A stretch of DNA of 64,000 bases from UBA4732 sp963823075 (GTDB lineage Bacteria > Planctomycetota > Planctomycetia > Gemmatales > Gemmataceae). The stretch lies in contig CAWGKE010000001.1 in the NCBI GenBank assembly GCA_963823075.1, positions 1,922,001-1,986,000 of the forward strand. Reading direction: 5' to 3'. The first letter of the stretch is position 1. Every line of letters begins with the position of its first letter. The position numbers were made by a program, and so were the translations under genes. Shown in pieces: positions 22,611 to 32,900 of the stretch. The notes beneath the pieces were generated by a model that saw only the letters and a program-made list of their open reading frames with translations, was not told the DNA's origin and ran no database searches.

Positions 22611-25600
22611 TCACGTCGTCGAGCTGGAGGCTACGCCGGTCACGGCGTGGCCGTTCACCGTCACGGGCGCCCATGGGTTGGCCGGCAACAGCCCGGCATT
22701 GTACTCCCAGAACTCGCCGTCGGTCAGCGTGGCAAACGCGAGGTCCTGGGCGGCGGTCTCCGACGGGCTGACCTGCGTAAACGTCCCGTTCGACAGCTGT
22801 TGCCAACCGGAGAGGCTGTGCAGCCAGAGCGAGTGGTCCGACGCGGAGATCGCGTACACCGTGTCGGCGCGGCCGGCTGCCTCGCTGAGGAACGCGGCCG
22901 GCGCCCCGCCCGTGCCCGACAGCTGCGTCCAGCCCGCGTCCAGTCCGGTCCCGACGGCCGGGTTCTGCTCCCATAGCGAACCGCCGTTGACTACGCCGTA
23001 CACGACTGCTTGGCCCAGTCCGTTGAGGCCGGCGCTCACGGAAAGGAAGTTGCCGCTGGAGAGCTGCTCCCAATGGTCGTTTGGCAAGGCGGGGTTGTGT
23101 TCCCAGACGTTGTTCGGCCCGGACTCCGTGATGGCGAAGGCGTCGGGGTTGCCGGCGGCGTCGGTGACGGCGCTGACGGACAGGATCGTGCCCGCCGCCG
23201 ACAGGTTCGTGAAGCCGGCGTTCAGGCCGACGCCGAGGGCCGGATCCTGCTCCCACAGCGAGTTGTCGGTCAGCACACCGAAGAGGACGGGCTGACCGGC
23301 CGAGTTCGTCGCGGCGCTGATCTGGTGGAAGGAGCCGGTGGACAGCTGCGTGAACATGCCGGTGGCGGTGCTGTACTCCCACAGGGTGTTCAGGTATTGC
23401 AGGCCATTGGCGCCGCTCGTGATCACGAACACGTCCGTCGCGCCGCTGGCGTCCTGAACGGTGGAGGCGGCGAGGATGCTCCCGGCCGCCGACAGCAATT
23501 GCAGCTGGCCGGTCAGCGTGTTGTAGAGGTCCAGCTCGCCGGTGGTCTTGAGGACGGCCGTCGAAACCTCGGCCGGCAACAGCGATTCCACGCCGTTGTA
23601 ATTCACGGCCTGGCGATTGCCGAACGTCCAGCTGCCCGAGTAGCCCGTGGCCCGGCTAAAGGTTCGGGTCAGCGCCGGGGCGGTCGCGTTCGTCAGGTTG
23701 ATGTCGAGCGTGTCGCCCGGGCTGGCTGGCGGGTTCGGCGCTCCGGCGTTGAAAGTGATGACGGGCAGGTTGCCGTTGGTTTCGTCCACGTTCAGCGTGT
23801 CCGGGTCGGCGGAGCCGGTCACGGTGATGGCGCCGACGCCCGACGCGGCGCCGAAATAGTAGGTTCCCGCCGCGCCGCCGTCGTTGGCGGCCGTCGCCAA
23901 CAGATTGGCCGCCCCGTCGGTGGACAGGCTGACCACATCCGGCGTCGCGTTGCCGTCCTGGAAGCCCAGCGTCGCCGTGTTGATAACCAGAGCGAACGTC
24001 CCGCCGGCGCCGTTGACCACCTCGGTCTTGGAGTAGTTCAGGCCGGCGCGGTTGCCGAACGTGAACGTACCCGCGTTCGGCCCGGTCAGCGTATCGGTCG
24101 CACCCGTCGCGTTGGTCAGGGTGACGTTGAGCGTGTTCACGCCGGTGGTCGTCGCGCCGCCGGTGATAGTGATCGGCGGCAAGGCGCCGTTGGTCTCGTC
24201 CACGTTCACCGTCTGCGGGTCGGTGGAGCCGATCACCGTGAACGAACTGACGCCGGAGGCGGCGCCGTTGAAGAACACCGCCGGCGTGCCGCCGTTGTTG
24301 GCGACGGTCACCACCAGATCCTGGGAGGCGTTCGTGTCGGTGGACACGTTGACCACGTCGGGGGCGGCGTTGCCGTCCTGGAAGCCCTGGGCCGCCATGT
24401 CCAAAACCAGGGCGAACTGCCCGCCGGTGGCGTTGATCGTCTCAACGCTGGTGTAGGTCACCGTCGAGCGGTTGGTGAAGGTGAAGGTCCCGTCGCCCGA
24501 TCCGGTGACGGTCTGCTGGACGCCGGTCGTCCCGGTCAGGTTGAGGTTGAGCACGTCGCCGGGCAGGGTGGGGAGAACAGGGGGTCCGCCGTCGATGGTC
24601 CAGGGTTGCGTTTGCTGGGGAACGACATTGAAAGTATCGTTCCCCGAGCCGCCCTGGATCTTGTCGAAGGAGGAAAAGTTCAGGGTGTTGGCGGCGTCGG
24701 TGTAGGTCGGGGCGGCGTTCAGGTTCCAGGTGCTATCGACGTTCTCGCCGGTCAGGGAGCCGGAGCCGTCCAGCGTGTCGATGGCACTGAAGGCGATGCT
24801 CCCGGCGGCCGTGCCGCTGAAGCCGCTGCTGCTGGAGCTGCTCAGCACGGCGTTGGACACGCCGGTCAGGGTGTCGCTGCCTGTGCTGCCGTTGACGGCG
24901 TAGCCCGAGGCGCCCGCGCCCAGGTTGAAGGTGTTGCCGCCGGTCCCGCCGTCGAGCGTGCTGAAACCGCTGAAGGTCAGGTTGTCGGTCCCGTCGTTGT
25001 AGGTGCTGTTGGAGGCGACGGCGTTGACCGTCCAGGTGCTGGCCGCGCTCTCGCCCGTCAGCGAACCCGTGCCGTCCAGCACGTCGATGGCGCTGAAGGC
25101 GATGCTGCTGGCCGCCGTGCCCGTGAAGCCGCTGGCCGCCGAGGAGGCCAGCGCCGCGTTGGACACGCCGGTCAGGGTGTCCGTGCCGGTGTTGCCGTTG
25201 ATGGTATAGCCCGAGGCGCCCGCCCCCAGGTTGAAGGTGTTGCCGCCCGTGCCGCCGTCGAGCGTGCTGAAGCCGCTGAAGGTCAGGTTGTCCGTGCCGT
25301 CGTTGTAGGTGCTGGTGCTCGCGACGGCGTTGACCGTCCAGGTGCTGGCGGCGCTCTCGCCGGTCAACGTGCCGCTGCCGGTCAGGGCGTCGATGCCGGT
25401 GAAGCTGAGGGTGTTGGCCGCCGTGCCGCTGAAGCCGCTGCTGCTGGAGCTGCTCAGCACGGCGTTGGACACGCCCGTCAGCGTGTCCGTGCCGGTGTTG
25501 CCGTTGATGGTATAGCCCGAGGCGCCCGCCCCCAGGTTGAAGGTATTGCCGCCCGTGCCGCCGTCGAGCGTGCTGAAACCGCTGAAGGTCAGGTTGTCCG

Positions 25601-27890
25601 TGCCGTCGTTGTAGGTGCTGCTGCTCGCGACGGCGTTGACCGTCCAGGTGCTGGCGGCGCTCTCGCCGGTCAGCGTGCCGATGCCGGTCAGGGCGTCGAT
25701 GCCGGTGAAGCTGATGGTGTTGGCCGCCGTGCCGCTGAAGCCGGTGGCGTCGGAGGAGGTCAGCACGGCGTTGGACACGCCGGTCAGGGTGTCGCTGCCT
25801 GTGCTGCCGTTGACGGCGTAGCCCGTGGCGCCGGGCTGGACGTTGAACGTGTTGCCGGCCGTGCCGCCCGTCAGGTTCGTGAACCCCGTAAACGTCAGGC
25901 TGTGGGGGCCGTCGCTGTAGATGCTGTTGGAGCCGGCCGCGTTGATGGTCCAGGTGCTGGCGGCGTTCTCGCCGATCAGGAAGCCGGAGCCGGTTCCCTG
26001 CAACACGTCCATGCCGGTGAAGGCGACGGCGGGGGCGGTGGCGGCGCCGCTGAAACCGTTGGGGGAGCCGTTGAGGGTCGCGCTGGCGACGTTGGCCAGA
26101 GTGTCGGTCCCCGAGCCGTTCAGCGTCGTGAAGCCGCTGAAGTCCAGCGCGTTGGACCCGTCGAAGTAGGTCGAGGGTGAGCCGAGGGTCCAGGTGTTGG
26201 TTGTGTTCTCGCCACTCAGCGAGCCGCTGCCGTCGAGGGTGTCGATGGCGCTGAAGGCGATGCTGCTGGCCGCCGTGCCGCTGAAGCCGCTGGCGGTGGA
26301 ACCGCTCAGCACGGCGTTGGACACGCCGGTCAGGGTGTCGCTGCCTGTGCTGCCGTTGACGGCGTAGCCCGAGGCGCCCGCGCCCAGGTTGAAGGTGTTG
26401 CCGCCGGCGCCGCCGTCGAGCGTGCTGAAGCCCGAGAAGGTCAGGTTGTTGCCGCCGTCGCTGTAAGTGCTGTCGCTCGCCACGGCGTTGACCGTCCAGG
26501 TGCTGGCGGCGTTCTCGCCCGTCAGCGAGCCGGCGCCGGCCCCGTCGAGCACGTCGATGCCCGTGAACCCGCCGCTGATCCCCGTCGCCGACGCGCTGCT
26601 GAAGCCGTTGGCGTTCGAGCCGGCGAGCGTCACGCTGACGGCGTTGGTGTAGCCGAAGCCGTAGGTGAGAGTATCGGCGCCTGAGCCGCCGGCGATGCTC
26701 TTGACCGTGGCGTTGTTCTCGAGGATGAACGTGTCGCCGCCGCCGTTGGCCTCCAGATTCACGGCCGGAGAGTTGGCAGTGACCGTGAAGGCGTCGCTGG
26801 CGGTGTTGGAGCCGCTCAGCGTGATGTTGCCGAACGTGCCGCCCACGGCCTTGTAGCTGATGGGCGCGGGCGTGAACCCCGTCACGCTCGTGCCGCTTAC
26901 CGTCACGCTTTTGCCGCCCGAGCCGCCGTAGTCGATGAGATTAAGGGTCTTCTTCGACCCGGTCCCCTCGTTGATGTTCAGGGCGCCCAGGATGTTCGCC
27001 AGGCTGCCGGCGCCGGTCCCGTCCGAGGAGACCGTGACCGTGGCGACGCCGGCGCCCATGTTGATGTTGTTGGTGCTGCCGCTGTTGGTTCCCTCGACGA
27101 TGGCCGTGTCGCCGCCGGCGTTGCTGTCGAGCTGGAACGTGCTGGCGTTGGGATCGTTGACCGTGAACTTCTCGGCCAGGGTCGGGCTGTTGGAGCCGAT
27201 CAGGTGGACCAGAGTGAAGCTGCCGCCCGTCGCGGTGACGTAGTTGATCGTGTGATTGTCGGTCGGGCCGGCGAAGCCGGTGATGGTGCTTGGACCGACC
27301 ACCACGTTCGAGTCGCCGGCGGCGGCCCCGAAGTTGCTGACATTCAGCGTGTCCGTGCCGCCGTTGGAAGCCGTGACGGTCAGGTCGGCGTTGATGCCGT
27401 TGAGGTTGCCGGTGCCGGTCGGGGCGTTGGAGCAGACGTTCACGGTGTTCGTCCCGGACCCGCCGGTGAGCGAGGTCGGGGCATTGATCGATTGGATGTT
27501 GGCCAAATCGTTGCCGTCGCCCAGGTCGATGCCGATGCTGCTGACGGTCGAGCTGGCGCCCTTGACCGTGTTGGTTCCGGAGCCGGTCCAGCCGGCCGCA
27601 ATCGCGCCGGCGCCGAGGGTGATGGTCTCGCCGGCGTCGGTGAAGGTGTAGAGGGAGGTCGGGGCCGTTCCCGCCACCGACACGGTGAGGCTGTTGTTCA
27701 CCGCGCTGCCGGTGTAGGTGAGCGCCCCTCCCGCGATGTCGAGATTGGAGGACGGCGTCAGCCGGTCCTCCAAGCGCTCAAGGGTCGGCGGGCGGATGCG
27801 CCGGCCCCTCGCGCCGCGGCCCGCGCGATCCGGCCTGGAGGAACCGAGCGATGGTCGCTTCAACCATTCACGCCATGAGAGAGGGGTCAT
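22611..27890 (-). CDS. Giant repeat-rich exported surface protein A (LERLEDRL-type leader)
   Basis: 1759 aa from ATG 27890 (a longer frame opens at 27959 but lacks a ribosome site). The leader is basic (MTPLSWREWLKR...RGRR) and ends PTLERLEDRLTPSS, the planctomycete export/LEPR-like motif. Then come Gly/Asn/Thr/Ser-rich beta repeats, including about five tandem 102-aa (306-bp) units with AASTWTVNAVAS, YNDGTDNLTFSGFSTLDGG, NTFNLGAGASGY and DTLTGVSNAVL. The C-terminal 330 residues repeat LWE.NP...W.QLS.G.F..VSA, a tectonin/lectin-like propeller. Likely cell-surface or matrix adhesin; binding target unknown. It is the only open copy in a tandem family. Confidence 0.85.
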   Translation of the reverse strand: MTPLSWREWLKRPSLGSSRPDRAGRGARGRRIRPPTLERLEDRLTPSSNLDIAGGALTYTGSAVNNSLTVSVAGTAPTSLYTFTDAGETITLGAGAIAAGWTGSGTNTVKGASSTVSSIGIDLGDGNDLANIQSINAPTSLTGGSGTNTVNVCSNAPTGTGNLNGINADLTVTASNGGTDTLNVSNFGAAAGDSNVVVGPSTITGFAGPTDNHTINYVTATGGSFTLVHLIGSNSPTLAEKFTVNDPNASTFQLDSNAGGDTAIVEGTNSGSTNNINMGAGVATVTVSSDGTGAGSLANILGALNINEGTGSKKTLNLIDYGGSGGKSVTVSGTSVTGFTPAPISYKAVGGTFGNITLSGSNTASDAFTVTANSPAVNLEANGGGDTFILENNATVKSIAGGSGADTLTYGFGYTNAVSVTLAGSNANGFSSASATGISGGFTGIDVLDGAGAGSLTGENAASTWTVNAVASDSTYSDGGNNLTFSGFSTLDGGAGGNTFNLGAGASGYAVNGSTGSDTLTGVSNAVLSGSTASGFSGTAASSIAFSAIDTLDGSGSLSGENTTNTWTLGSPSTYFDGSNALDFSGFTTLNGSGTDTLANVASATLNGSPNGFSGAATAPAVAFTGMDVLQGTGSGFLIGENAASTWTINAAGSNSIYSDGPHSLTFTGFTNLTGGTAGNTFNVQPGATGYAVNGSTGSDTLTGVSNAVLTSSDATGFSGTAANTISFTGIDALTGIGTLTGESAASTWTVNAVASSSTYNDGTDNLTFSGFSTLDGGTGGNTFNLGAGASGYTINGNTGTDTLTGVSNAVLSSSSSSGFSGTAANTLSFTGIDALTGSGTLTGESAASTWTVNAVASTSTYNDGTDNLTFSGFSTLDGGTGGNTFNLGAGASGYTINGNTGTDTLTGVSNAALASSAASGFTGTAASSIAFSAIDVLDGTGSLTGESAASTWTVNAVASNSTYNDGTDNLTFSGFSTLDGGTGGNTFNLGAGASGYAVNGSTGSDTLTGVSNAVLSSSSSSGFSGTAAGSIAFSAIDTLDGSGSLTGENVDSTWNLNAAPTYTDAANTLNFSSFDKIQGGSGNDTFNVVPQQTQPWTIDGGPPVLPTLPGDVLNLNLTGTTGVQQTVTGSGDGTFTFTNRSTVTYTSVETINATGGQFALVLDMAAQGFQDGNAAPDVVNVSTDTNASQDLVVTVANNGGTPAVFFNGAASGVSSFTVIGSTDPQTVNVDETNGALPPITITGGATTTGVNTLNVTLTNATGATDTLTGPNAGTFTFGNRAGLNYSKTEVVNGAGGTFALVINTATLGFQDGNATPDVVSLSTDGAANLLATAANDGGAAGTYYFGAASGVGAITVTGSADPDTLNVDETNGNLPVITFNAGAPNPPASPGDTLDINLTNATAPALTRTFSRATGYSGSWTFGNRQAVNYNGVESLLPAEVSTAVLKTTGELDLYNTLTGQLQLLSAAGSILAASTVQDASGATDVFVITSGANGLQYLNTLWEYSTATGMFTQLSTGSFHQISAATNSAGQPVLFGVLTDNSLWEQDPALGVGLNAGFTNLSAAGTILSVSAVTDAAGNPDAFAITESGPNNVWEHNPALPNDHWEQLSSGNFLSVSAGLNGLGQAVVYGVVNGGSLWEQNPAVGTGLDAGWTQLSGTGGAPAAFLSEAAGRADTVYAISASDHSLWLHSLSGWQQLSNGTFTQVSPSETAAQDLAFATLTDGEFWEYNAGLLPANPWAPVTVNGHAVTGVASSSTT
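24720..26530 (-). repeat. Tandem 306-bp coding repeats of surface protein A
   Basis: Corresponding positions recur at 25003, 25309, 25615 and 25921 (306 bp apart), with further diverged units on either side. Each unit is 102 aa. Units share long stretches of identity, indicating recent duplication or conversion. Confidence 0.85.
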
Positions 27891-28215
27891 GGGAACTTCC
27901 GGGGGAGAGAAGGTTATGGGGCCGGACGGCACGGGCCGTCCGCCGGACGCGGGCCTCATCGCCCGAGTGAGATTCGGCGTCGCGGGGGAAAGAGGCGCCC
28001 AGGACGCGGCGCCCCTTCCTCAAAGATATTGAATCCGCAGCGCCAGGGAGGCCGTACTACCGGTGTAGGCCAGGGCTGGTTGCCGGCTTTGCAGACTGTT
28101 CTGGCGCTGCGGGGCGAAGGACTGCTGGGTGCGCCTCACCCTGCCGCCCGGCGCCGGGGAACCCGGGCCGGGCGACTGGGTAAAGTATGCGCTATGTGCC
28201 CCCCTCGGTGAGGCG
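27891..28215. other. Intergenic region between surface genes A and B
   Basis: No gene supported. It resembles the B-C junction (29659-29924): both contain tggcgctgcggggcgaagga, ggggaacccgggccgg and a gaggaagtcgtag motif, so gene plus spacer was duplicated as a unit. The upstream control region of gene A should lie here. Confidence 0.6.
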
Positions 28216-29658
28216 TTACACGATGTTTTCCACGAGGAAGTCGTAGCAGCAGACCGCTCTCGTTGACCGTCAGTGTCTGCGGCGTCACCACCGTCAGGTC
28301 ATCCACCGCAGTCTAGATGAAGCGAAACACGTCGATGCCCGTGAACCCGTCGGTGATCCCGGTCGCCGTCCCGCTGAAGCCGTCGGCGTCGAAGCTGGTC
28401 GGCGTCACCGTGACGGGGTTGGTGTAGCCGGGGCCGTAGGTGAGGGTATCCTTGCCCGCGCCGCCGGCGACGCTCTTGATCGTGGCGTTGTTCTCGAGGA
28501 TGAAGGTGTCGCCGACGCCGCCCGGCGCCAGGTTGGCGTTGCCCACCAGGTTCATGGCTGGCGAGCTGGCGGTGACCGTGAAGGTGTCGCTGGCAGTGTT
28601 GGAGCCGCTCAGCGTGATGTTGCTGAACGTGCCGCCCACGGCCTTGTAGTTGATGGGCGCAGGCGCGAACCCCGTCACGCTCGTGCCGCTCACCGTCACG
28701 TTTCTGCTGACCGTGCCGCCGTAGTCGATGAGGTTGAGGGTCTTGCCCGGGCCGCTGCCCTCGTTGATGTTCAGGGTCCCGAGGATGCCGTCGAGGTTGC
28801 CGGCGCCGGTCCCGTCCGAGGAGACCGTGACCGTGGCCGCGCCGGACCCCATGTTGATGTTGTTGGTGCTGCCGCTGTTGGTCCCCTCGATGATGGCCGT
28901 GCCGTGGCTGCCTTCGCTGTCGAGCTGGAACGTGCTGGCGGTGGGGTCGTTGACCGTGAACGACTGGGCCAGGCCGGGGCTGTTAGCGCCGATCAGCCGC
29001 ACCAGGCTGAAGCTGCCGAGCGAGGCGGAGTTGTAGGTGATGGTGCTTGGGGGCGAACCCGGTGATGGTGCTGGAGCCGACCACCACGTTCGAGTCGCCG
29101 GTGGTGGCGCTGAAGTTGCTGACCACCAGTTTGTCCGAGCCGCTGCTGGTCGAGGTGACGGTCAGGGCGGCCGCGATGCCGGTCAGGTTGCCGGTGTTGG
29201 TCGGGGCATTGGAGCTGACGTTGACCGTGTTCATCCCGCCCCCGGTGGTGACCGTGGTCGGGGCGTTGATCGACTGGATGTTCGCCTTGTCGTTGTTCGT
29301 GTTGGCACTCAGGTCGATGGAGACGGCCGTTACGCCGGTGTCTGGGACGGTGACCGTGTGGCCGCCGGAGCCGGTCTCACCACTTATCGTGCTGGTGATC
29401 GTGGCGCCCGGATCGGCGAATGTGTACTTGTGGGATGTCCCCGAATACGACACGGTGAGGTCGTTCGTCTCGCCGCTGGTGGCGAGATACTGGAGGTTGC
29501 CGCCCGTGAGGCTCAGCGTTGAGGGTGTTGTGCGGTCCTCCAACACCTCCAGGGCAGGTGGGCGGGGGGCGGCGGCGGGCGGCGGGGCCGGCCCGGGCCG
29601 ACGTGAAGGGACGGAGCAGCTTCCGCTTGAGCCATTGATGCCACGAGGGAATGGTCAT
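28216..29658 (-). pseudogene. Truncated, frameshifted surface protein B
   Basis: ATG 29658 gives the leader MTIPSWHQWLKRKLLRPFTS; a shift near 29550 is needed to enter LEVLEDRTTPSTLSL, and another near 29045 (an extra A in gcccccaagcacc) to continue into RLIGANSPGLAQSF. The frame stops at 28313 (GIDVFRFI), but residual coding runs on in other frames to CYDFLVENIV and TAA at 28216. The tandem 99/102-aa repeats are missing altogether. It is a paralog of A and C reduced by internal deletion; at least three frame breaks. Confidence 0.8.
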
Positions 29659-29924
29659 GACGCACTTCCTGGGCAGAGGGGTTCTGGGGTCAGACGGCGC
29701 CGGGCGGGTGCGCCCGCCCGGCGCCCCTTCCTCCGAGAGATCGAAGTCACAGCGCCGGGGAGGCCGTACCGCCGATGTGGGCTGGGGCCGGTTGCCGGCG
29801 TCGCGGGCTTCCCTGGCGCTGCGGGGCGAAGGACGGTTAAGGTGCCCCGCCGCTGCCGCCCGGCCCGGGGAACCCGGGCCGGACGGCAGGAGTGGAGGCG
29901 TGGTTGGCCGCTTGGGCCTACCGG
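29659..29924. other. Intergenic region between surface genes B and C
   Basis: Noncoding copy of the A-B spacer. The last frame of gene C runs through it for lack of a stop, which is not evidence of coding. Confidence 0.55.
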
Positions 29925-32900
29925 TCAGCCCCCGGGGGCCGTAGATGGTTTCCGTGAGGAAGTCGTAGTAGTAGACCGGCTCATAGTTCCCGCCGGTATC
30001 GAAGATGGAGCTGGAACCGTCGTTCACGGGCGCATCGGGCGGGCTGATCGGGGTGTGGTAGGTCAGCGTGTTGGACGACCCCGACCCGCCATCCACGGAG
30101 ATGGTCGTGCCGCTCCCGACGGTGCTGGGCGTGACGTCGAAGTGGTTGGTGCCGCTCCCGCCGAAGACCACCTCCTGGCCGAACTGGCCGTTGATGGTGA
30201 TGCTGGCGTTGGTTGATGTCACGCCCGTATCCGACACGGTGTAGGTCGTGCCGGTGGTGTTGGCCTGGTCGTTGACGGTCAGCGTGTCGCTGCTGGTCCC
30301 GGCCAGGATGATGGTGACTCCCGTGAAGGCGCTGTCGAAGTCCTGCCCCACCTGCGCGAACTGGACGTCGCTGTTGCCGGTCGTCGTCAGCACCAGGGTC
30401 GTGCCCGAGACCGCGCCTTCCACGTCGATCGCGTTCCGGTTGGTGGTGGGGTCGCCCGTGGTGATGTTGATGGTGCTCGGGCCGTTGTAGATGATGTCGC
30501 CCGCGCTGCTGCTCTGGATGTCGGCCGCGGTCATGGTCAATGCGATGGCGTTGGTGTCCGCGGCATCGGAGACGTTCAGGGTGGCCCCGGCCCCGTTAAT
30601 CGTGACGCTGTCCTGCACGTTGGCGAGGGAGCCGGTGGCCCCGGTCGGGTCGAGCGTCGAGTTGTACCCGATGTTGAAGGCGTCGCCGCTGCCGCCGTTG
30701 CCGTTCAACGTCATCGGGAACCCGGACGTGATCACGGTCACGTTGAACGTGTCCCCGACGGTGCCGCCGTTCAGCGTCTGGAAGTTGGCGAACACCAGGT
30801 CGCTCGCGCCGACGGACCCATCGTTGTAGGTCTGCGTGGCGGCCAGATCCCAGGTGGGGTTGGTGCTGGCGTTCTCGCCCGTCAGGCTGTTGGTGTTGGA
30901 CGGGTCGGCGAACAGCTTGTCGATGGAGTGGAAGATCGTCGCGCTCACGCTCTCGGAACCGTTGTAGCCGTTCGCGCTCGACCCGGTCAGTGTTGCGGTC
31001 ACGTTCCCGTAGGCGGCGGTGAACGTCAGCGTGTCGGCGCCGGTGTTGCCGTTGAGCGTGTAGCCAGCGACCGAGACGTTGAAGCGTTGCCGCCGGTGCT
31101 GCCATCGAGCGTGGTGAAGCCCGAGAACGCCAACGTGTTGCTGCCGTCGAAGTAGCTCGGGGTGGCGCTAACCGTCCAGACGCTGGCGGAGTTCTCGCCG
31201 GTCAGCGAGCCGCTGCCGTCGAGCGTGTCGATGGCGCTGAAGGCGATGCTGCTGGCCGCCGTGCCGCTGAAACCGCTGCCGCTCGACGAGGTCAGCGCGG
31301 CGTTGGACACGCCGGTCAGGGTGTCGCTGCCGGTGTTGCCGTTAAGGGTGTAGCCCGAGGCGCCGCCCGACACGTTGAAGGTGTTGCCGCCCGTGCCGCC
31401 GTCGAGGGTGGTGAAGCCCGAGAAGGCCAGCGTGTTGCTGCCGTCGAAGTAGCTGGGCGTGGCGCTGACCGTCCAGACGCTGGCGGCGTTCTCGCCCGTC
31501 AGCGAGCCGCTGCCGTCCAGCGTGTCGATGGCGCTGAAGGCGATGCTGCTGGCCGCCGTGCCGCTGAAGCCGCTGCTGCTCGAGGAGGTCAGGGTGGCGT
31601 TGGACACGCCCGTCAGCGTGTCGGCGCCGGTGTTGCCGTTGAGGGTGTAGCCCGAGGCGCCGCCCGACACGTTGAAGGTGTTGCCGCCCGTGCCGCCGTC
31701 GAGCGTGGTGAAGCCCGAGAAGGCCAGCGTGTTGCTGCCGTCGAAGTAGCTGGGCGTGGCGCTGACCGTCCAGACGCTGGCGGCGTTCTCGCCCGTCAGC
31801 GAGCCGCTGCCGTCCAGCGTGTCGATGGCGCTGAAGGCGATGCTGCTGGCCGCCGTGCCGCTGAAGCCGCTGCTGCTCGAGGAGGTCAGGGTGGCGTTGG
31901 ACACGCCCGTCAGCGTGTCCGTGCCGGTGTTGCCGTTGAGGGTGTAGCCCGAGGCGCCGCCCGACACGTTGAAGGTGTTGCCGCCCGTGCCGCCGTCGAG
32001 CGTGGTGAAGCCCGAGAAGGCCAGCGTGTTGCTGCCGTCGAAGTAGCTGGGCGTGGCGCTGACCGTCCAGACGCTGGCGGCGTTCTCGCCCGTCAGCGAG
32101 CCGCTGCCGTCCAGCGTGTCGATGGCGCTGAAGGCGATGCTGCTGGCCGCCGTGCCGCTGAAACCGCTGCTGCTGGAGGATGTCAGGGTGGCGTTGGACA
32201 CGCCGGTCAGGGTGTCGGCGCCGGTGTTGCCGTTGAGCGTGTAGCCCGAGGCGCCGCCCGACACGTTGAAGGTGTTGCCGCCGGTGCCGCCGTCGAGGGT
32301 GGTGAAGCCGGAGAAGGCCAGCGTGTTGCTGCCGTCGAAGTAGCTCGGGGTGGCACTGACCGTCCAGGTGCTGGCCACGTTCTCGCCGGTCAGCGAGCCG
32401 CTGCCGTCCAGCGTGTCGATGGCGTTGAAGGCGATGCTGCTGGCCGCCGTGCCGTTAAAGCCGCTGCTGGTGGACGCGGACAGCACGGCATTCGACACGC
32501 CGGTCAGGGTGTCGCTGCCGGTGTTGCCGTTGAGCGTGTAGCCCGAGGCGCCGCCGGACACGTTGAAGGTGTTGCCGCCGGTGCCGCCGTCGAGCGTGGT
32601 GAAGCCCGAGAAGGCCAGCGTGTTGCTGCCGTCGAAGTAGCTCGGGGTGGCACTGACCGTCCAGGTGCTGGCCACGTTCTCGCCCGTCAGCGAGCCGCTG
32701 CCGTCCAGCGTGTCGATGGCGCTGAAGGCGATGCTGCTGGCCGCCGTGCCCGTGAAGCCGCTGGCCGCCGAGGAGGCCAGCGCCGCGTTGGACACGCCGG
32801 TCAGGGTGTCCGTGCCGGTGTTGCCGTTGAGCGTGTAGCCCGAGGCGCCCGCCCCCAGGTTGAAGGTGTTGCCGCCCGTGCCGCCGTCGAGCGTGCTGAA

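Noticed and set aside
23010..26180. Long plus-strand open frame of 1056 codons opposite surface gene A
   Set aside because: It is the complement of the repeat-rich coding frame, low in complexity, with no recognisable domain. The minus frame has a leader, export motif and real repeats.
29377..29924. C-terminal extension of surface gene C into the leader of gene B
   Set aside because: The frame runs on only because the likely TGA at 29925 is out of frame by one base; the sequence matches the A-B spacer.
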